Source: Dyella thiooxydans | Lineage (GTDB): Bacteria > Pseudomonadota > Gammaproteobacteria > Xanthomonadales > Rhodanobacteraceae | Length of the DNA stretch: 64,000 nucleotides | Assembly: GCF_001641285.1 (NCBI RefSeq) | Contig: NZ_CP014841.1 | Span: forward strand, 3,100,001-3,164,000 | Direction of reading: 5' to 3' | Shown: piece after piece, positions 8,511 through 17,678 of the stretch | How the letters are laid out: each line of letters begins with the position of its first letter | Numbering within the stretch: the first letter of the stretch is position 1 | Notes under the pieces: generated by a model | Databases searched by the model: none | The model's input: the letters and a program-made list of their open reading frames with translations, nothing else | What the model was told of the DNA's origin: nothing | Program-made: the position numbers and the translations under genes

Positions 8511-9290
8511 TCAGATGTCCAGGTCCAGCGTGACCGGCGTGTGGTCGGAGGGGCGCTCCCAGCGGCGCGGTTCGCGGTCGATCGCGGCGGCGCGCACGCG
8601 CGGCTTGAGCGCTTCGCCGATCAGGATGAGGTCGATGCGCAGGCCCATGTTGCGCCGGAAGGCGGCCTGCCGGTAGTCCCACCAGCTGAAGTGGCCCGCG
8701 TCCTGTTCGAACAGGCGGAAGCTGTCGTGCAGGCCCAGGTCGGTGATCGCTTTCAATGCCGCACGCTCCGGCGGCGAGCACAGGATGTCCTCGCCCCACG
8801 CCACCGGATCGTAGACGTCGCGGTCGTCCGGGCAGATGTTGAAGTCGCCCAGCACGACGAGGTTGGGATGGCGCTCGAGCTCGCCGGCAAGGAACTCGCG
8901 TACCCGCGCCATCCAGTCCAGCTTGTAGGCATATTTCTCGTCGCCCACCGCCTTGCCGTTGACCACGTACAGGTCGACCACGCGCAGTTCGCCGACCGTG
9001 GCGGCCAGGATGCGCCGCTGCGGGTCATCCAGCCCGGGGATGTCGGTGACCACGTCGGCGAATTCGGGCTGGCTGTCCGCGCGGGCGAGCAGGGCGACGC
9101 CGTTGTAGGTCTTCTGGCCGGAGTACACCGTGCGGTAACCGGCGGCAGCCAGCGCATCGACCGGGAATTTGGCGTCCTCCAGCTTGGTTTCCTGCAGTGC
9201 CACCACGTCCGGCTGCGCGTCCGCGAGCCACTGGGTGAGGTGCGGCAGGCGCACGTTGAGCGAGTTGACGTTCCAGCTGGCGATCTTCAT
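8511..9290 (-). CDS. xth: Exodeoxyribonuclease III
   Basis: 259 residues. Start MKIASWNVNSLNVRLPHLTQ is the canonical ExoIII/APE-family beginning, so the longer open frame above 9290 is rejected. Conserved elements: QETKLED (metal-binding Glu), VVLGDFNICPDD (catalytic Asp/Asn) and the C-terminal PSDHTPV (catalytic His). It acts as 3'-5' exonuclease and AP endonuclease in base excision repair. First gene of the apparent leftward set xth, YecA-like, DUF4336. Confidence 0.96.
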   Translation of the reverse strand: MKIASWNVNSLNVRLPHLTQWLADAQPDVVALQETKLEDAKFPVDALAAAGYRTVYSGQKTYNGVALLARADSQPEFADVVTDIPGLDDPQRRILAATVGELRVVDLYVVNGKAVGDEKYAYKLDWMARVREFLAGELERHPNLVVLGDFNICPDDRDVYDPVAWGEDILCSPPERAALKAITDLGLHDSFRLFEQDAGHFSWWDYRQAAFRRNMGLRIDLILIGEALKPRVRAAAIDREPRRWERPSDHTPVTLDLDI

Positions 9291-9327
9291 CCGCGCATTG
9301 TAAGGGAGCGGCCCACGGGCCGCCCCC

Positions 9328-11010
9328 TCAGCGGGAGGACGCGGCCAGTTGCACCGGCGCACCCCAGTCCGGCAGGGCCGCACCACAACGCACGGCGGAG
9401 GGCGCCGGCGCGGGCTGCCCCGCCTTCGCCGCATAACCGACCGCGACTTCGGCACCGCTGGCGCATGCGGCACGCACCCGGCGCGCCAGCGCCGGCAGGT
9501 CCGCACGGTCCAGCGACTCGCTGAGGATCGAGGCCACCGTGGCGCCGGGCCGCAGCGCGTGACAGCGGGGCAGCGGTCGGTCGAGCAGGATACCATCCGG
9601 GTTGTTCCAGAAGCTGATCGAGCCGCCGCAGTCCTGCGCCATCAGGTGCGCCATCAGCCTGCCGGCCCAGGCACGGCGGGTCGCGGCGTCGAGCGACGCC
9701 TCCTCGTGCACCTGCAGGCCGAGGGCGGTCCACGCCGCGCGGATGGCGGCCGGATACGCACCCGGCTCGGAGACGGCTCGGGCCAGGTCCACACGCACGG
9801 CGGGGGAGGTCGCGGCGGGGATCAGGTCCTGCCAGCGATAACCGTCGGCCGGATGCGCGCGATGCGCGTCGCGCAGGGTCCGCCAGAGTCGGAAGTACGC
9901 CCGGCCGGGATCTTCTCGATCGGCAGCGACGGCCAGCGCGTACATCAACGGCACGCCGCAGTCATAGGGCAGATGGCCCAGCTCGCGTCCGGCCAGCGCC
10001 GCCGCCACGCCGGTGGTCGCCGGCAGTTCGAGCAGGCAGGCGTTGTAGGCCTGGGCGACGGCATCCAGCACCGCCTGCGGCGACTCTTTCAGCATGGTGG
10101 CGGTGGCGAAGATCTTGGCCAGGTCGGCGCCGCCCTCCTTGGCCAGCAGGGCCTCGCCTTCGGGCGAACCGGTAACCGCATCGCCGTCCCAGCTGTGGAA
10201 CAGCTCGTGCGCCAGGAAGCGCGTGAGCTGGTCCGCCGTCGCCTCGTCCAACGCCGCCCAGGTGGCACCGAACAGGCCGAGCGTGATCGATGCGTCCAGA
10301 TGGTCGCCGCGGAAATCGTGGGCCTGGGCCGGCGTGGGACGGGTATAGAGCATCAGCATCGGCACGGTCGCCGGGCCCATGGCGCGTGTGTACAGATCGA
10401 CCAGCGCCGGCGCCTGTGCGGCGATGCGCTCACGGATCCACGCCGGCGCCCGGCGATCGCTCACCAGCACCAGGCCACCATGCCGCAGCACCTCCGGGTG
10501 ACCGAACACCACGTAGCCTTCCGCGTGCGCCATGTCGGTGGCGAGCGGCGCGGTCTGGACCCGACCGTAACCGATCACCTGTCCGCCGGGCGGCGGAGTC
10601 CAGCGCGGGCAGAGCACGACGCCGGAGTTTTCCGCGGCAAGGAACAGCGGCGAGTAGACGGCCACCGTGCCATCGGCGAAGCGCAGATAAGGCGCATACG
10701 CCCGGTCTTTCATGGGCGCATCGGCCCGCACATCCATGCGCAGGTGCAGGACGCGCTGCCCGCGGCGGGCCGGCGCAAGCGAGGTCTCGCCGATCCGCGC
10801 CGAGCCGTCCGGCGAGATCCACAGCTTCGTGCGGTGGTAGGGCGCCAAGTCGCGCAGCGCGAGGCTGTCGACACCTTCCGGCAGGGCGAGAGTTGCATCG
10901 ACGGCCTGCGTCTTCGCGTCGTAGCGCACGTCCACCGGCACGCAGCTGGCGTGGACGCGCAGCGCGAGGAGCGCCAGCACCGGAATCATGCCCACAAGCC
11001 AATGCTTCAT
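9328..11010 (-). CDS. Secreted zinc metallopeptidase-like protein (M61-like HExxH)
   Basis: 560 residues from ATG 11010, chosen because AGGGA lies about 6 nt upstream and a signal peptide follows (cut near VHA|S at residue 21). The open frame to 11082 runs into a hairpin and is not credited. HELFHSWDG at residues 268-276 matches the HExxH-x-W of gluzincins such as M61 glycyl aminopeptidases (HEFFHSWN), and E292 in KEGGADL is a plausible third zinc ligand. It is probably a periplasmic or exported peptidase. Overall similarity to M61 seems weak, with no obvious C-terminal PDZ domain, so it may be a distinct family. Confidence 0.75.
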   Translation of the reverse strand: MKHWLVGMIPVLALLALRVHASCVPVDVRYDAKTQAVDATLALPEGVDSLALRDLAPYHRTKLWISPDGSARIGETSLAPARRGQRVLHLRMDVRADAPMKDRAYAPYLRFADGTVAVYSPLFLAAENSGVVLCPRWTPPPGGQVIGYGRVQTAPLATDMAHAEGYVVFGHPEVLRHGGLVLVSDRRAPAWIRERIAAQAPALVDLYTRAMGPATVPMLMLYTRPTPAQAHDFRGDHLDASITLGLFGATWAALDEATADQLTRFLAHELFHSWDGDAVTGSPEGEALLAKEGGADLAKIFATATMLKESPQAVLDAVAQAYNACLLELPATTGVAAALAGRELGHLPYDCGVPLMYALAVAADREDPGRAYFRLWRTLRDAHRAHPADGYRWQDLIPAATSPAVRVDLARAVSEPGAYPAAIRAAWTALGLQVHEEASLDAATRRAWAGRLMAHLMAQDCGGSISFWNNPDGILLDRPLPRCHALRPGATVASILSESLDRADLPALARRVRAACASGAEVAVGYAAKAGQPAPAPSAVRCGAALPDWGAPVQLAASSR

Positions 11011-11070
11011 CGTCATCCCTGCCTGTCGAACGGGTCTCCATTGGACGGGCGCACGTTGTGCCGCGCACGC

Positions 11071-11103
11071 CCCAGAGGTCACGGCGAGGCCGTGACCTCT
11101 GGG
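11071..11103 (-). terminator. Perfect 15-bp hairpin downstream of prlC
   Basis: Arms 11071-11085 and 11089-11103 are exactly complementary with a 3-nt GAG loop. It lies 16-48 nt past the prlC stop on the minus strand. No T-run follows, so it may stabilise the mRNA 3' end or act with Rho rather than be a classic intrinsic terminator. It also sits above the start of the next gene, supporting separate transcripts. Confidence 0.6.
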
Positions 11104-11118
11104 CCGGTCCGGGAGGAC

Positions 11119-13194
11119 TCAGTCGATCAGTCCATGGCTGCGCAGCAGCGCGTCCGGCTCGGGCTTGCGGCCGCGGAAGGCGACGAAGCTCTCCAGCGCC
11201 GGGCGGCTGGCGCCGACGGCGAGGATCTCCTGGCGGAAGCGCGCGCCGGTGGCCGGATCGATCACGCTGTTGCCCGCCTTCGCCGCCTCCTCGAACGCGC
11301 CGAAGGCATCGGCGCTGAGCAGCTCCGCCCACAGGTAGCTGTAGTAACCCGCCGCGTAGCCGCCGGCGAAGATGTGGCTGAAGGCGTGCGGAAAGCGCTG
11401 CCAGGCCGGCGGGTGCAGCACCGCCACCTCCTTGCGCGCCTGCTCCAGCACCGCCATCGGCCGCGCGCCCTGCGTCGGGTCGTAGTCGCGGTGCAGCAGG
11501 AAGTCGAACAGCGCGAACTCGAGCTGGCGCACCAGGAACAGTCCGGCGTGGAAATGCCGCGCCGCGAGCATGCGCTGGAACAGTTCCTCCGGCAGCGTCT
11601 CGCCGGTCTGCCAGTGGCGCGCGAACAGGTCCAGTGCCTCGCGGTTCCAGCCGAAGTTCTCCATGAACTGGCTGGGCAGCTCTACCGCGTCCCATTCCAC
11701 GCCGTCGATGCCGCCGATCGAGGGCAGGTCGACCTCGGTCAGCAGGTGGTGCAGGCCGTGGCCGAACTCATGGAACAGGGTGAGCACGTCGTCGTGGGTG
11801 AGCAGGGCCGGCCGGCCCTCGGTGGGCGGCGCGAAGTTGCAGGTGAGGAAGGCCACCGGCAGCTGCTTCGCCGCGCCGTCGTCGAAGCGCGCGCGGCACA
11901 CGTCCATCCACGCGCCGCCGCGCTTGCCGCTGCGCGCATACAGGTCGACATAGGCGCCGGCGAACACCCGGCCGTCGGCGTCGACCACGTCGTAGTACCG
12001 CACGTCCGGATGCCAGGTGTCGACGTCGTCGCGCGCGGCGAGGGTGATGCCGTACAGCTTGCGGGTGATCGCCCACAGGCCGTCGATCACCGCGGGCAGC
12101 GGGAAGTACGGCTTGAGCTGTTCCTCGTCGAGGTCGAAGTTCTTCTGGCGCAGCTTTTCCGAGGCGTAGGCGACGTCCCACGGCTCAAGGTTGTCGAGCT
12201 TGAGTTCGCGGCTGGCGAAGTCGCGCAGTGTGTCCAGCTCCTTGCGCGCGACCGGTTTGGCGCGCGCGCCTAGGTCGCGCAGGAAGGCCAGCACCTCGTC
12301 GGTGGAGCCGGCCATCTTGGTCGCCAGCGACTCTTCCGCCGCGTTGGCGAAGCCGAGCAGCTGGGCGGCCTCGTGGCGCAGCGCCATGATCCGGTCGATG
12401 CGCGCGGAGTTGTCGTACTTGCCGGCATCCGGCCCCTGGTCCGAGGCGCGGGTCTGGTAGGCCCAGTACACGCGCTCGCGCAGCTCGCGGTTGTCGGCGT
12501 AGGTGAGCACCGCCTGCACGCTGGGCTGCTTGAGCGTGACCAGGAAACCCTCCAGCTCCTGCTCCTTCGCGTACTGGCGCAGCACCGCGCGGCCGGACTC
12601 GGGCACGCCGGCCAGATCGCGCTCGTCGGTGATGTGCTGGTGCCAGGCGTCGGTGGCGTCGAGCACCGCGTTGGAGAACTCGGTGCCGAGCTTGGACAGC
12701 GCCACGCCGATCTCGCGGAAGCGGCTGCGCGCCGGCTCCTCCAGCGCCACGCCGGAGAGGCGGAAATCGCGCAGCGCATGCTCGACCAGCGCCCGCTTCG
12801 CGCGCGGCAGGGCGGCGAACCCGGGCGCGTCGGCGAGCGCCTGCACGGCGGCGTAGAGGTCGCGGTTCTGGCCCAGCTCCAGCGCGTGGTCGGTGAGCTT
12901 TTCCTCGGCCGGACCGTAGGCCTCGCGCAGCGCCGGGGTGTCGGCCACCGAATGCAGATGGCCGACCGGCGCCCAGGCGCGCGCCACCCGCTGCTCCAGG
13001 CGCTCCTGGCCGAGCATCACCGTGTCGAAATCGCGCGGCGCGTCCGGCGCGGTCATCGCGGCGATGGCGGCGCGGTAGTCGGACAGCAGCGCGTCGACCG
13101 CCGGACCCACGTGTTCGGGGCGGATCGCGGAGAAGGCCGGCAGCGGCGCGTCGGACAGCAAGGGGTTGCCGGAGGGTGCGGTATCGGAAGCCAT
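11119..13194 (-). CDS. prlC: Oligopeptidase A (M3 family)
   Basis: 691 residues from ATG 13194, which has an AGGAG ribosome site 6-7 nt upstream; the longer frame is rejected. It contains the M3 active site HEFGHGLHH (HEFGH at 475-479) and the family C-terminal region HIFAGGYAAGYYSYLWAE. It is a cytoplasmic zinc oligopeptidase that degrades short peptides and signal peptides. The length matches E. coli OpdA/PrlC (about 680). Confidence 0.96.
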   Translation of the reverse strand: MASDTAPSGNPLLSDAPLPAFSAIRPEHVGPAVDALLSDYRAAIAAMTAPDAPRDFDTVMLGQERLEQRVARAWAPVGHLHSVADTPALREAYGPAEEKLTDHALELGQNRDLYAAVQALADAPGFAALPRAKRALVEHALRDFRLSGVALEEPARSRFREIGVALSKLGTEFSNAVLDATDAWHQHITDERDLAGVPESGRAVLRQYAKEQELEGFLVTLKQPSVQAVLTYADNRELRERVYWAYQTRASDQGPDAGKYDNSARIDRIMALRHEAAQLLGFANAAEESLATKMAGSTDEVLAFLRDLGARAKPVARKELDTLRDFASRELKLDNLEPWDVAYASEKLRQKNFDLDEEQLKPYFPLPAVIDGLWAITRKLYGITLAARDDVDTWHPDVRYYDVVDADGRVFAGAYVDLYARSGKRGGAWMDVCRARFDDGAAKQLPVAFLTCNFAPPTEGRPALLTHDDVLTLFHEFGHGLHHLLTEVDLPSIGGIDGVEWDAVELPSQFMENFGWNREALDLFARHWQTGETLPEELFQRMLAARHFHAGLFLVRQLEFALFDFLLHRDYDPTQGARPMAVLEQARKEVAVLHPPAWQRFPHAFSHIFAGGYAAGYYSYLWAELLSADAFGAFEEAAKAGNSVIDPATGARFRQEILAVGASRPALESFVAFRGRKPEPDALLRSHGLID

Positions 13195-13301
13195 GGGATC
13201 TCCTACGTGGTGGTCCAGCGTGGCGACCGCCGGGGTCGAAATCAAGCGGCGGCGCGGGCTGCGGCACGGTCCTGTCACATTCGCCGCCTAGCATCGGCCG
13301 G

Positions 13302-15002
13302 ATGGCCCGCGCCCCTGCCGACCTGCTGCTGGAGCATCCGCTGTTCGGCCGTCTGGACGCGGCGACGCGGCAGGCGCTGGGCGCCGGAATGGTTCGACTC
13401 GGGCTGGCGGGCGGACGCCCTCTGTTCAAGGCCGGCGAGCCGGCGGACGCGCTCTATCTGGTGGCCAGCGGCAGCCTCGGCGTGTTCGATGGACCGACCC
13501 ACCTGGTGCGGCAACTCGGCGCCGGCATGAGCGTCGGCGAAGCCAGCCTGCTCGGCGACGGCACCCGCCATCGCACCGTACGCGCCCTGCGCGACAGCGA
13601 ACTGCTGCGGCTGGATCGCCCGACCTTCGAGGCCCTGCTGCATCGCCACCCGGACCTGCTGCTGCAGCTGGCGCGCGACACGGTGGCGCGGATGCAGCCA
13701 CGGGTGCGCGAGGAACAGGCCACCGGCTCGCCGCGCACCTTCGCCCTGGTGGCGGCCGATGCCGGGGTACCGGCACGCACCCTGGCGATGCAGCTGGCGC
13801 GTGAACTGGAGGCACTGGGCAGCGCCGTGGTGCTCGATGCCCAGCAGGGCCGCGAGCGCAGCGCCGACTGGTTCGCCGAACGCGAAGCCCAGGCCCGGTT
13901 CGTCATCTATCTGGACGAGGCAAAGGACCCGGCCTGGCGTCGACGCTGCCTGCGCCAGGCCGACGTGCTGCTGCCGGCCGCCCGCGCCAACGACGCGGCC
14001 CGCCCCTGGCTGGACCTCGCCCATCCGGCCGCCGCGAGGCACCGGCCGCGGCATTTGCTGCTGGTCCACCCCGGACACCGGGTCGCGCTGGGCAGCGCCG
14101 CCCGCTGGCGCGCCGTGTTCAGCGGCGAGCTGATGCACCACCACGTCTGCCGCGCCGCCGACATGGCGCGGGTGGCGCGACTGGTCAGCGGGCACGGTCG
14201 CGGGCTGGTGCTGGCCGGCGGCGGTGCCCGCGGTTTGGCCCACCTGGGCGCACTGCGTGCCCTGGCCGAGGCCGGACACCGCTTCGATGCGATCGGCGGC
14301 AGCAGCATCGGCGCCATCGTCGGCGCCGGCGTGGCGGCGGGCTGGACCATCGACGAATGGCAGGCCCGTTGCGTGGACGCGTTCCTGCGCGGGCGACTGC
14401 TGTCGGACTGGACCGTGCCGCTGGTGGCCCTGACCCGCGGAGCGCGCGCCACCCGCACCCTGCGCGGCACCTTCGGCGCGTTGGCGATCGAGGACCTGCC
14501 GCTACCGTTCTTCGCCACCGCGACCAGCCTGTCCGGCGACGGCCCGCGGGTGCTGCGGCAGGGACCGCTGTGGCTGGCGCTGCGCGCGTCCAGCGCGATC
14601 CCCGGCGTGCTGCCGCCGGTGCTGCAGGGCGGCGAGGTGCTGGTGGACGGCGCCTTGGCGAACAACCTGCCGACCGACGTGATGGCGGCCGACGGGCTGG
14701 CACACATCACCGCGCTGGACATCCGCGCCGAGATCACCCTGCGCGCCGGCGTGGACGAGGCGGTCACCCCGCCCTGGTGGCGCGTGCTGCTTGAGCGCGA
14801 CCGCCGTCCGGGGCTGGTGTCCAGCCTGGTGCGCGCGGGCATGGTCAGCGGCGAGGCGGCGGCACTGGAACGCCGGGCGCTGGCCCACCGGCTGGTCACG
14901 CCCGCGCTCGACCACGTTGGCGTGCTCGACTGGAAGCACTGGCGGCGGGCGGTGGAGGCCGGCTATCGGGCGACGGTGGAGGTGCTGGAGAGCGAGAAGT
15001 GA
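13302..15002 (+). CDS. Cyclic-nucleotide-binding patatin-like phospholipase (NTE/RssA type)
   Basis: 566 residues from ATG 13302. Residues about 10-120 form a cNMP-binding-like domain (LFKAGEPADALYLVASGSLG, MSVGEASLLGDG). Residues 300-500 form a patatin domain: oxyanion loop GGGARG at 306-311, nucleophile Ser335 in GGSSIG, and D449 in DGA. This is the architecture of bacterial neuropathy-target-esterase homologues, serine esterases acting on lysophospholipids. The linker at 145-290 has the Rossmann-like look of the family. Divergent from prlC with about 107 bp between them. Whether the cNMP pocket binds ligand is not clear. Confidence 0.9.
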   Translation: MARAPADLLLEHPLFGRLDAATRQALGAGMVRLGLAGGRPLFKAGEPADALYLVASGSLGVFDGPTHLVRQLGAGMSVGEASLLGDGTRHRTVRALRDSELLRLDRPTFEALLHRHPDLLLQLARDTVARMQPRVREEQATGSPRTFALVAADAGVPARTLAMQLARELEALGSAVVLDAQQGRERSADWFAEREAQARFVIYLDEAKDPAWRRRCLRQADVLLPAARANDAARPWLDLAHPAAARHRPRHLLLVHPGHRVALGSAARWRAVFSGELMHHHVCRAADMARVARLVSGHGRGLVLAGGGARGLAHLGALRALAEAGHRFDAIGGSSIGAIVGAGVAAGWTIDEWQARCVDAFLRGRLLSDWTVPLVALTRGARATRTLRGTFGALAIEDLPLPFFATATSLSGDGPRVLRQGPLWLALRASSAIPGVLPPVLQGGEVLVDGALANNLPTDVMAADGLAHITALDIRAEITLRAGVDEAVTPPWWRVLLERDRRPGLVSSLVRAGMVSGEAAALERRALAHRLVTPALDHVGVLDWKHWRRAVEAGYRATVEVLESEK

Positions 15003-15006
15003 GGGA

Positions 15007-15074
15007 AGAGGAGTGAGGAGTGAGAGAAAAGCGGCTCCCTCACGCTTTGGCTCTCTCTCACTCCTCACTCCTCT
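15007..15074. repeat. 21-bp perfect inverted repeat with inner stem
   Basis: Arms 15007-15027 and 15054-15074 are exact reverse complements built from GAGTGAG/GAGGAG units, separated by 26 nt. An inner 6-bp stem (15028-15033 with 15043-15048) extends the hairpin past a 5-nt bulge. It fills most of the gap between the patatin gene and the carbonic anhydrase gene. It is far less GC-rich than an ordinary terminator here and lacks a T-run. It may be a REP-type palindromic element or a bidirectional mRNA stabiliser. Confidence 0.8.
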
Positions 15075-15097
15075 CCACTCACTCCTAGAATGCCCCC

Positions 15098-15634
15098 ATG
15101 AGCATCCGCACCTACCAGCACCACACCCCCACCCTCGGCCATCGCGTCTACGTCGATCCGGCGGCCACCGTGATCGGCCGCGTCGAGCTGGCCGACGATG
15201 TCTCGATCTGGCCCGGCGCGGTGCTGCGCGGGGACGTGCACTTCATCCGCGTGGGCGCGCGCAGCAACGTGCAGGACGGCGCGATCGTGCACGTTACCCA
15301 CGACGGCCCGTATTCGCCGGGCGGCCTTCCCACGGTGATCGGCGAGGGCGTCACCGTCGGCCACGGCGCGGTGATCCACGCCTGCAGCATCGGCGACTAC
15401 TGCCTGATCGGCATGCACGCCACCGTGCTCGACGGCGCGGTGGTGAAGAAATACGGCTTCGTCGGGGCCGGCAGCCTGATCCCGCCGGGCAAGGTGGTCG
15501 GCGAGCGCGAGCTGTGGCTGGGCAACCCGGCCCGCTGCGTGCGCCTGCTCAGCGACAGGCAGGTCGAGCAGATGCACTACTCGGCCGACCACTACGTGCG
15601 GATCAAGGACGGTTACCTGGCCGAGGCCGGATGA
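15098..15634 (+). CDS. Gamma carbonic anhydrase family protein (YrdA-like)
   Basis: 178 residues of left-handed beta-helix hexapeptide repeats (DVSIWPGAVLRGDVHFIRVG, SNVQDGAIVHV, TVGHGAVIHACSIGDYCLIG). The three zinc-binding histidines of the family appear as HVTHDG and GHGAVIH with a later GMHA. It is either a true carbonic anhydrase or a related metal-binding trimer. The stop overlaps the next gene's ATG (ATGA), so the two are co-translated. Confidence 0.92.
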   Translation: MSIRTYQHHTPTLGHRVYVDPAATVIGRVELADDVSIWPGAVLRGDVHFIRVGARSNVQDGAIVHVTHDGPYSPGGLPTVIGEGVTVGHGAVIHACSIGDYCLIGMHATVLDGAVVKKYGFVGAGSLIPPGKVVGERELWLGNPARCVRLLSDRQVEQMHYSADHYVRIKDGYLAEAG

Positions 15635-15960
15635 CGCCCCGGCGCGTGCTGTTCCTGTGCAGCCGGCACCGGCTGCGCAGCCCCACCGCGGCGGCGGTGT
15701 TCAACGGGCGGCCCGGGCTGGAGGTCGACTCCGCCGGCCTTGCCGACGACGCCGACACGCCGCTGGATGCCGAACAGCTGGACTGGGCCGACCTCGTCGT
15801 GGTGATGGAGCGGCAGCATGCGCGGCGGTTGCGCCAGCGCTTCGCGCATCGGCTCAAGGGCAAGCGGGTGGTCACCCTCGACATTCCCGACGACTACGAT
15901 TTCATGCAGCCCGAGCTGGTCGCGCTGCTGGAACGCCGCGTCGCGCCACTACTGCGCTGA
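15631..15960 (+). CDS. Small low-molecular-weight PTP-like phosphatase
   Basis: 109 residues. The N-terminal CSRHRLRS (C10-x5-R16-S17) follows a beta-strand VLFLC and fits the C-x5-R phosphate loop of LMW protein tyrosine phosphatases and arsenate reductases, followed by SPTAAAVFNG. The protein is shorter than classic LMW-PTPs (about 150 residues). A DY-like general-acid segment (PDDYDF) is near the C-terminus. Coupled by ATGA overlap to the carbonic anhydrase. Substrate unknown. Its last 12 nt overlap the converging lipoprotein gene. Confidence 0.8.
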   Translation: MTPRRVLFLCSRHRLRSPTAAAVFNGRPGLEVDSAGLADDADTPLDAEQLDWADLVVVMERQHARRLRQRFAHRLKGKRVVTLDIPDDYDFMQPELVALLERRVAPLLR

Positions 15961-16485
15961 GCCGCCGCTGGAGCTGGCCGTCGCGGCCTCCGCCTTCGCC
16001 CGGATCGCCGCGGCGCGGGCCTCGTCCTCTCGCACCACGATCGCGCGCTTCGCGTCGAGCTTGCCGGCCAACAGCTGCACGGTGAAGTTGTTGTTGTCCA
16101 CCTCGCGCAGCAGACGCAGCTCACGCGCCGCCTCGTCCAGTTGGCGGCCGTTGATCGCCTGCTCGACCGCCTCGGTCGCCTGCGGCAGGTGGTCGGCCAG
16201 GTTCTGGTGCGCGGTGACGTTGGCCGGGTCGAGCTCGAGCACGCTCAGGTAGAACTCGTAGGCATTGGCACCGGCCGGCGCGATCAGGCGGTGGTCCTTG
16301 AGCGCCTCGTCGGCCAGGTTGAGCAGGATGCCGACGCCGTCGTTGTCCGAACCACCGGCGCTGTCGGCGCTGGACGAGCCGCTGCCGCCATGCGATGTAC
16401 CGCACGCCGCGAGCAGGGCCGCCAGGGCAAGCAAAGCGGCGCGGCGCGAAATCTCCCGGCACGCGGCCGGTATCAGGGGCTGCAT
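15949..16485 (-). CDS. Lipoprotein sharing a helical domain with the adjacent TonB-like protein
   Basis: 178 residues from ATG 16485. Signal peptide with lipobox LAAC (Cys28), then a Gly/Ser/Asp linker and a helical domain (about residues 50-150). That domain aligns with residues about 75-175 of the TonB-like protein encoded just upstream: RLIAPAGANAYEFYL against HLLAPVGDNAFERYL, and LDEAARELRLLREVDNNNFT against VDEAKRELDLLARADPANYT. No named function; a periplasmic partner of the TonB-like protein is a reasonable guess. Its 3' end overlaps the PTP-like gene on the other strand. Confidence 0.75.
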   Translation of the reverse strand: MQPLIPAACREISRRAALLALAALLAACGTSHGGSGSSSADSAGGSDNDGVGILLNLADEALKDHRLIAPAGANAYEFYLSVLELDPANVTAHQNLADHLPQATEAVEQAINGRQLDEAARELRLLREVDNNNFTVQLLAGKLDAKRAIVVREDEARAAAIRAKAEAATASSSGGSAQ

Positions 16486-16565
16486 GGATATCACTCTCGG
16501 TCGGGGCGAGCCAGGCATGGTGCGGGGCACGTATGTCATCGCCGTGACGATGGTGCGGGTTTGCG

Positions 16566-17543
16566 TTACAGGCGGAAGTCCAGTCGCTGGTGCAGGTCCA
16601 TCGCGATCGGCCGGCCGTCGCGCGTCGCCGGCTTGAAGGTCCAGCGGCGCACCGCGGTGGTCGCGGCCAGGTCGAACATGCTGCCCGGTTCGGCCTGCAG
16701 CACGCGTACCGCATCCACCCGCCCGTCGGGCAGCACGGTGAAGGCCAGCTCCACCCAGCCCTGGCGGCGGGCGCGACGCGCGGCCTGGGGATAGTACGGC
16801 TCCACCCGGCGCAGCAGCACCGGCGGGGTCACGCGGGGCGCGGGTGCCGCCGCGACCAGCGCTACGGGCTTCGGCGATGGCATGGTCCGTGCGGCCGGCG
16901 GCGGCACCGGCGACGCGGGCGGACGAGTTTCCGGCAGTGGCGCCACCGCCATGGGCGATGCCGACGGCTCGCGTTGCGGCAGCGACACGGCGGCGGCCGG
17001 GCGGGGCGTGGTTGCCGGCGCAGCGGCCGTCGCGGCGAGCTGTGCTTCCTGCGCGGCGAGCTGATTGCGCAGCAGGGTCAGCGTGTAGTTGGCCGGGTCG
17101 GCGCGAGCGAGCAGATCGAGCTCGCGCTTCGCCTCGTCGACGTGGCCGTCGCGGATCGTCGCCGCCACCTGGTCCGCGGCGTAGGGAAACAGTTCGCGCA
17201 GGGCATCGTCGGCGATCCCTCGGGAGGACGGCTGGGCGCGCAGGACCAGGTAACGCTCGAATGCGTTGTCGCCGACCGGCGCCAGCAGGTGCTGCGCGGC
17301 GACGTCGACCCGCGCCGCGCGCAGCAGCGCATCCGGCGCTAGCGCGTCGGCCGGGCGTACCCCGGAGCCGGCGGCGCCGCTGGCCACCGGCGATGGCGGC
17401 AGCGAGGCGTCGCGGTGGATGCGCTGCCACCATGCGTGCACGAACACGCCGGCCAGCGCCAGCAGCAGCACGACCACGGCGAGGGCCGGACGGGCGACAC
17501 CGCGCTGGCTGCGACGCCGCGCGGGGATGGAAGATCGGAACAT
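16566..17543 (-). CDS. Energy transducer TonB-like protein with an extra periplasmic helical domain
   Basis: 325 residues from ATG 17543; an in-frame GTG at 17567 would add eight. One N-terminal membrane anchor (ALAVVVLLLALAGVFVHAW), a helical domain shared with the downstream lipoprotein, a Pro/Ala-rich linker, and a C-terminal TonB domain with EPYYPQAARRARRQGWVELA and a closing RRWTFKPATRDGRPI. TonB proteins span the periplasm and transmit energy from ExbB/ExbD to outer-membrane receptors. No exbBD is adjacent, so it may use the set at 51 kb or have another role. Confidence 0.83.
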   Translation of the reverse strand: MFRSSIPARRRSQRGVARPALAVVVLLLALAGVFVHAWWQRIHRDASLPPSPVASGAAGSGVRPADALAPDALLRAARVDVAAQHLLAPVGDNAFERYLVLRAQPSSRGIADDALRELFPYAADQVAATIRDGHVDEAKRELDLLARADPANYTLTLLRNQLAAQEAQLAATAAAPATTPRPAAAVSLPQREPSASPMAVAPLPETRPPASPVPPPAARTMPSPKPVALVAAAPAPRVTPPVLLRRVEPYYPQAARRARRQGWVELAFTVLPDGRVDAVRVLQAEPGSMFDLAATTAVRRWTFKPATRDGRPIAMDLHQRLDFRL

Positions 17544-17678
17544 GGGCTGACCGGGGATCGTCGGCACCGGCAGGCATACCGGCGGCGCGCAGGGTAGTCA
17601 GGCGATGTTGCGATCGCGTGGCGACCCGCCATCGAGCGGGAGAGCCGCTGCCGTGCGCGCACGGCAGCGACGATGTAC

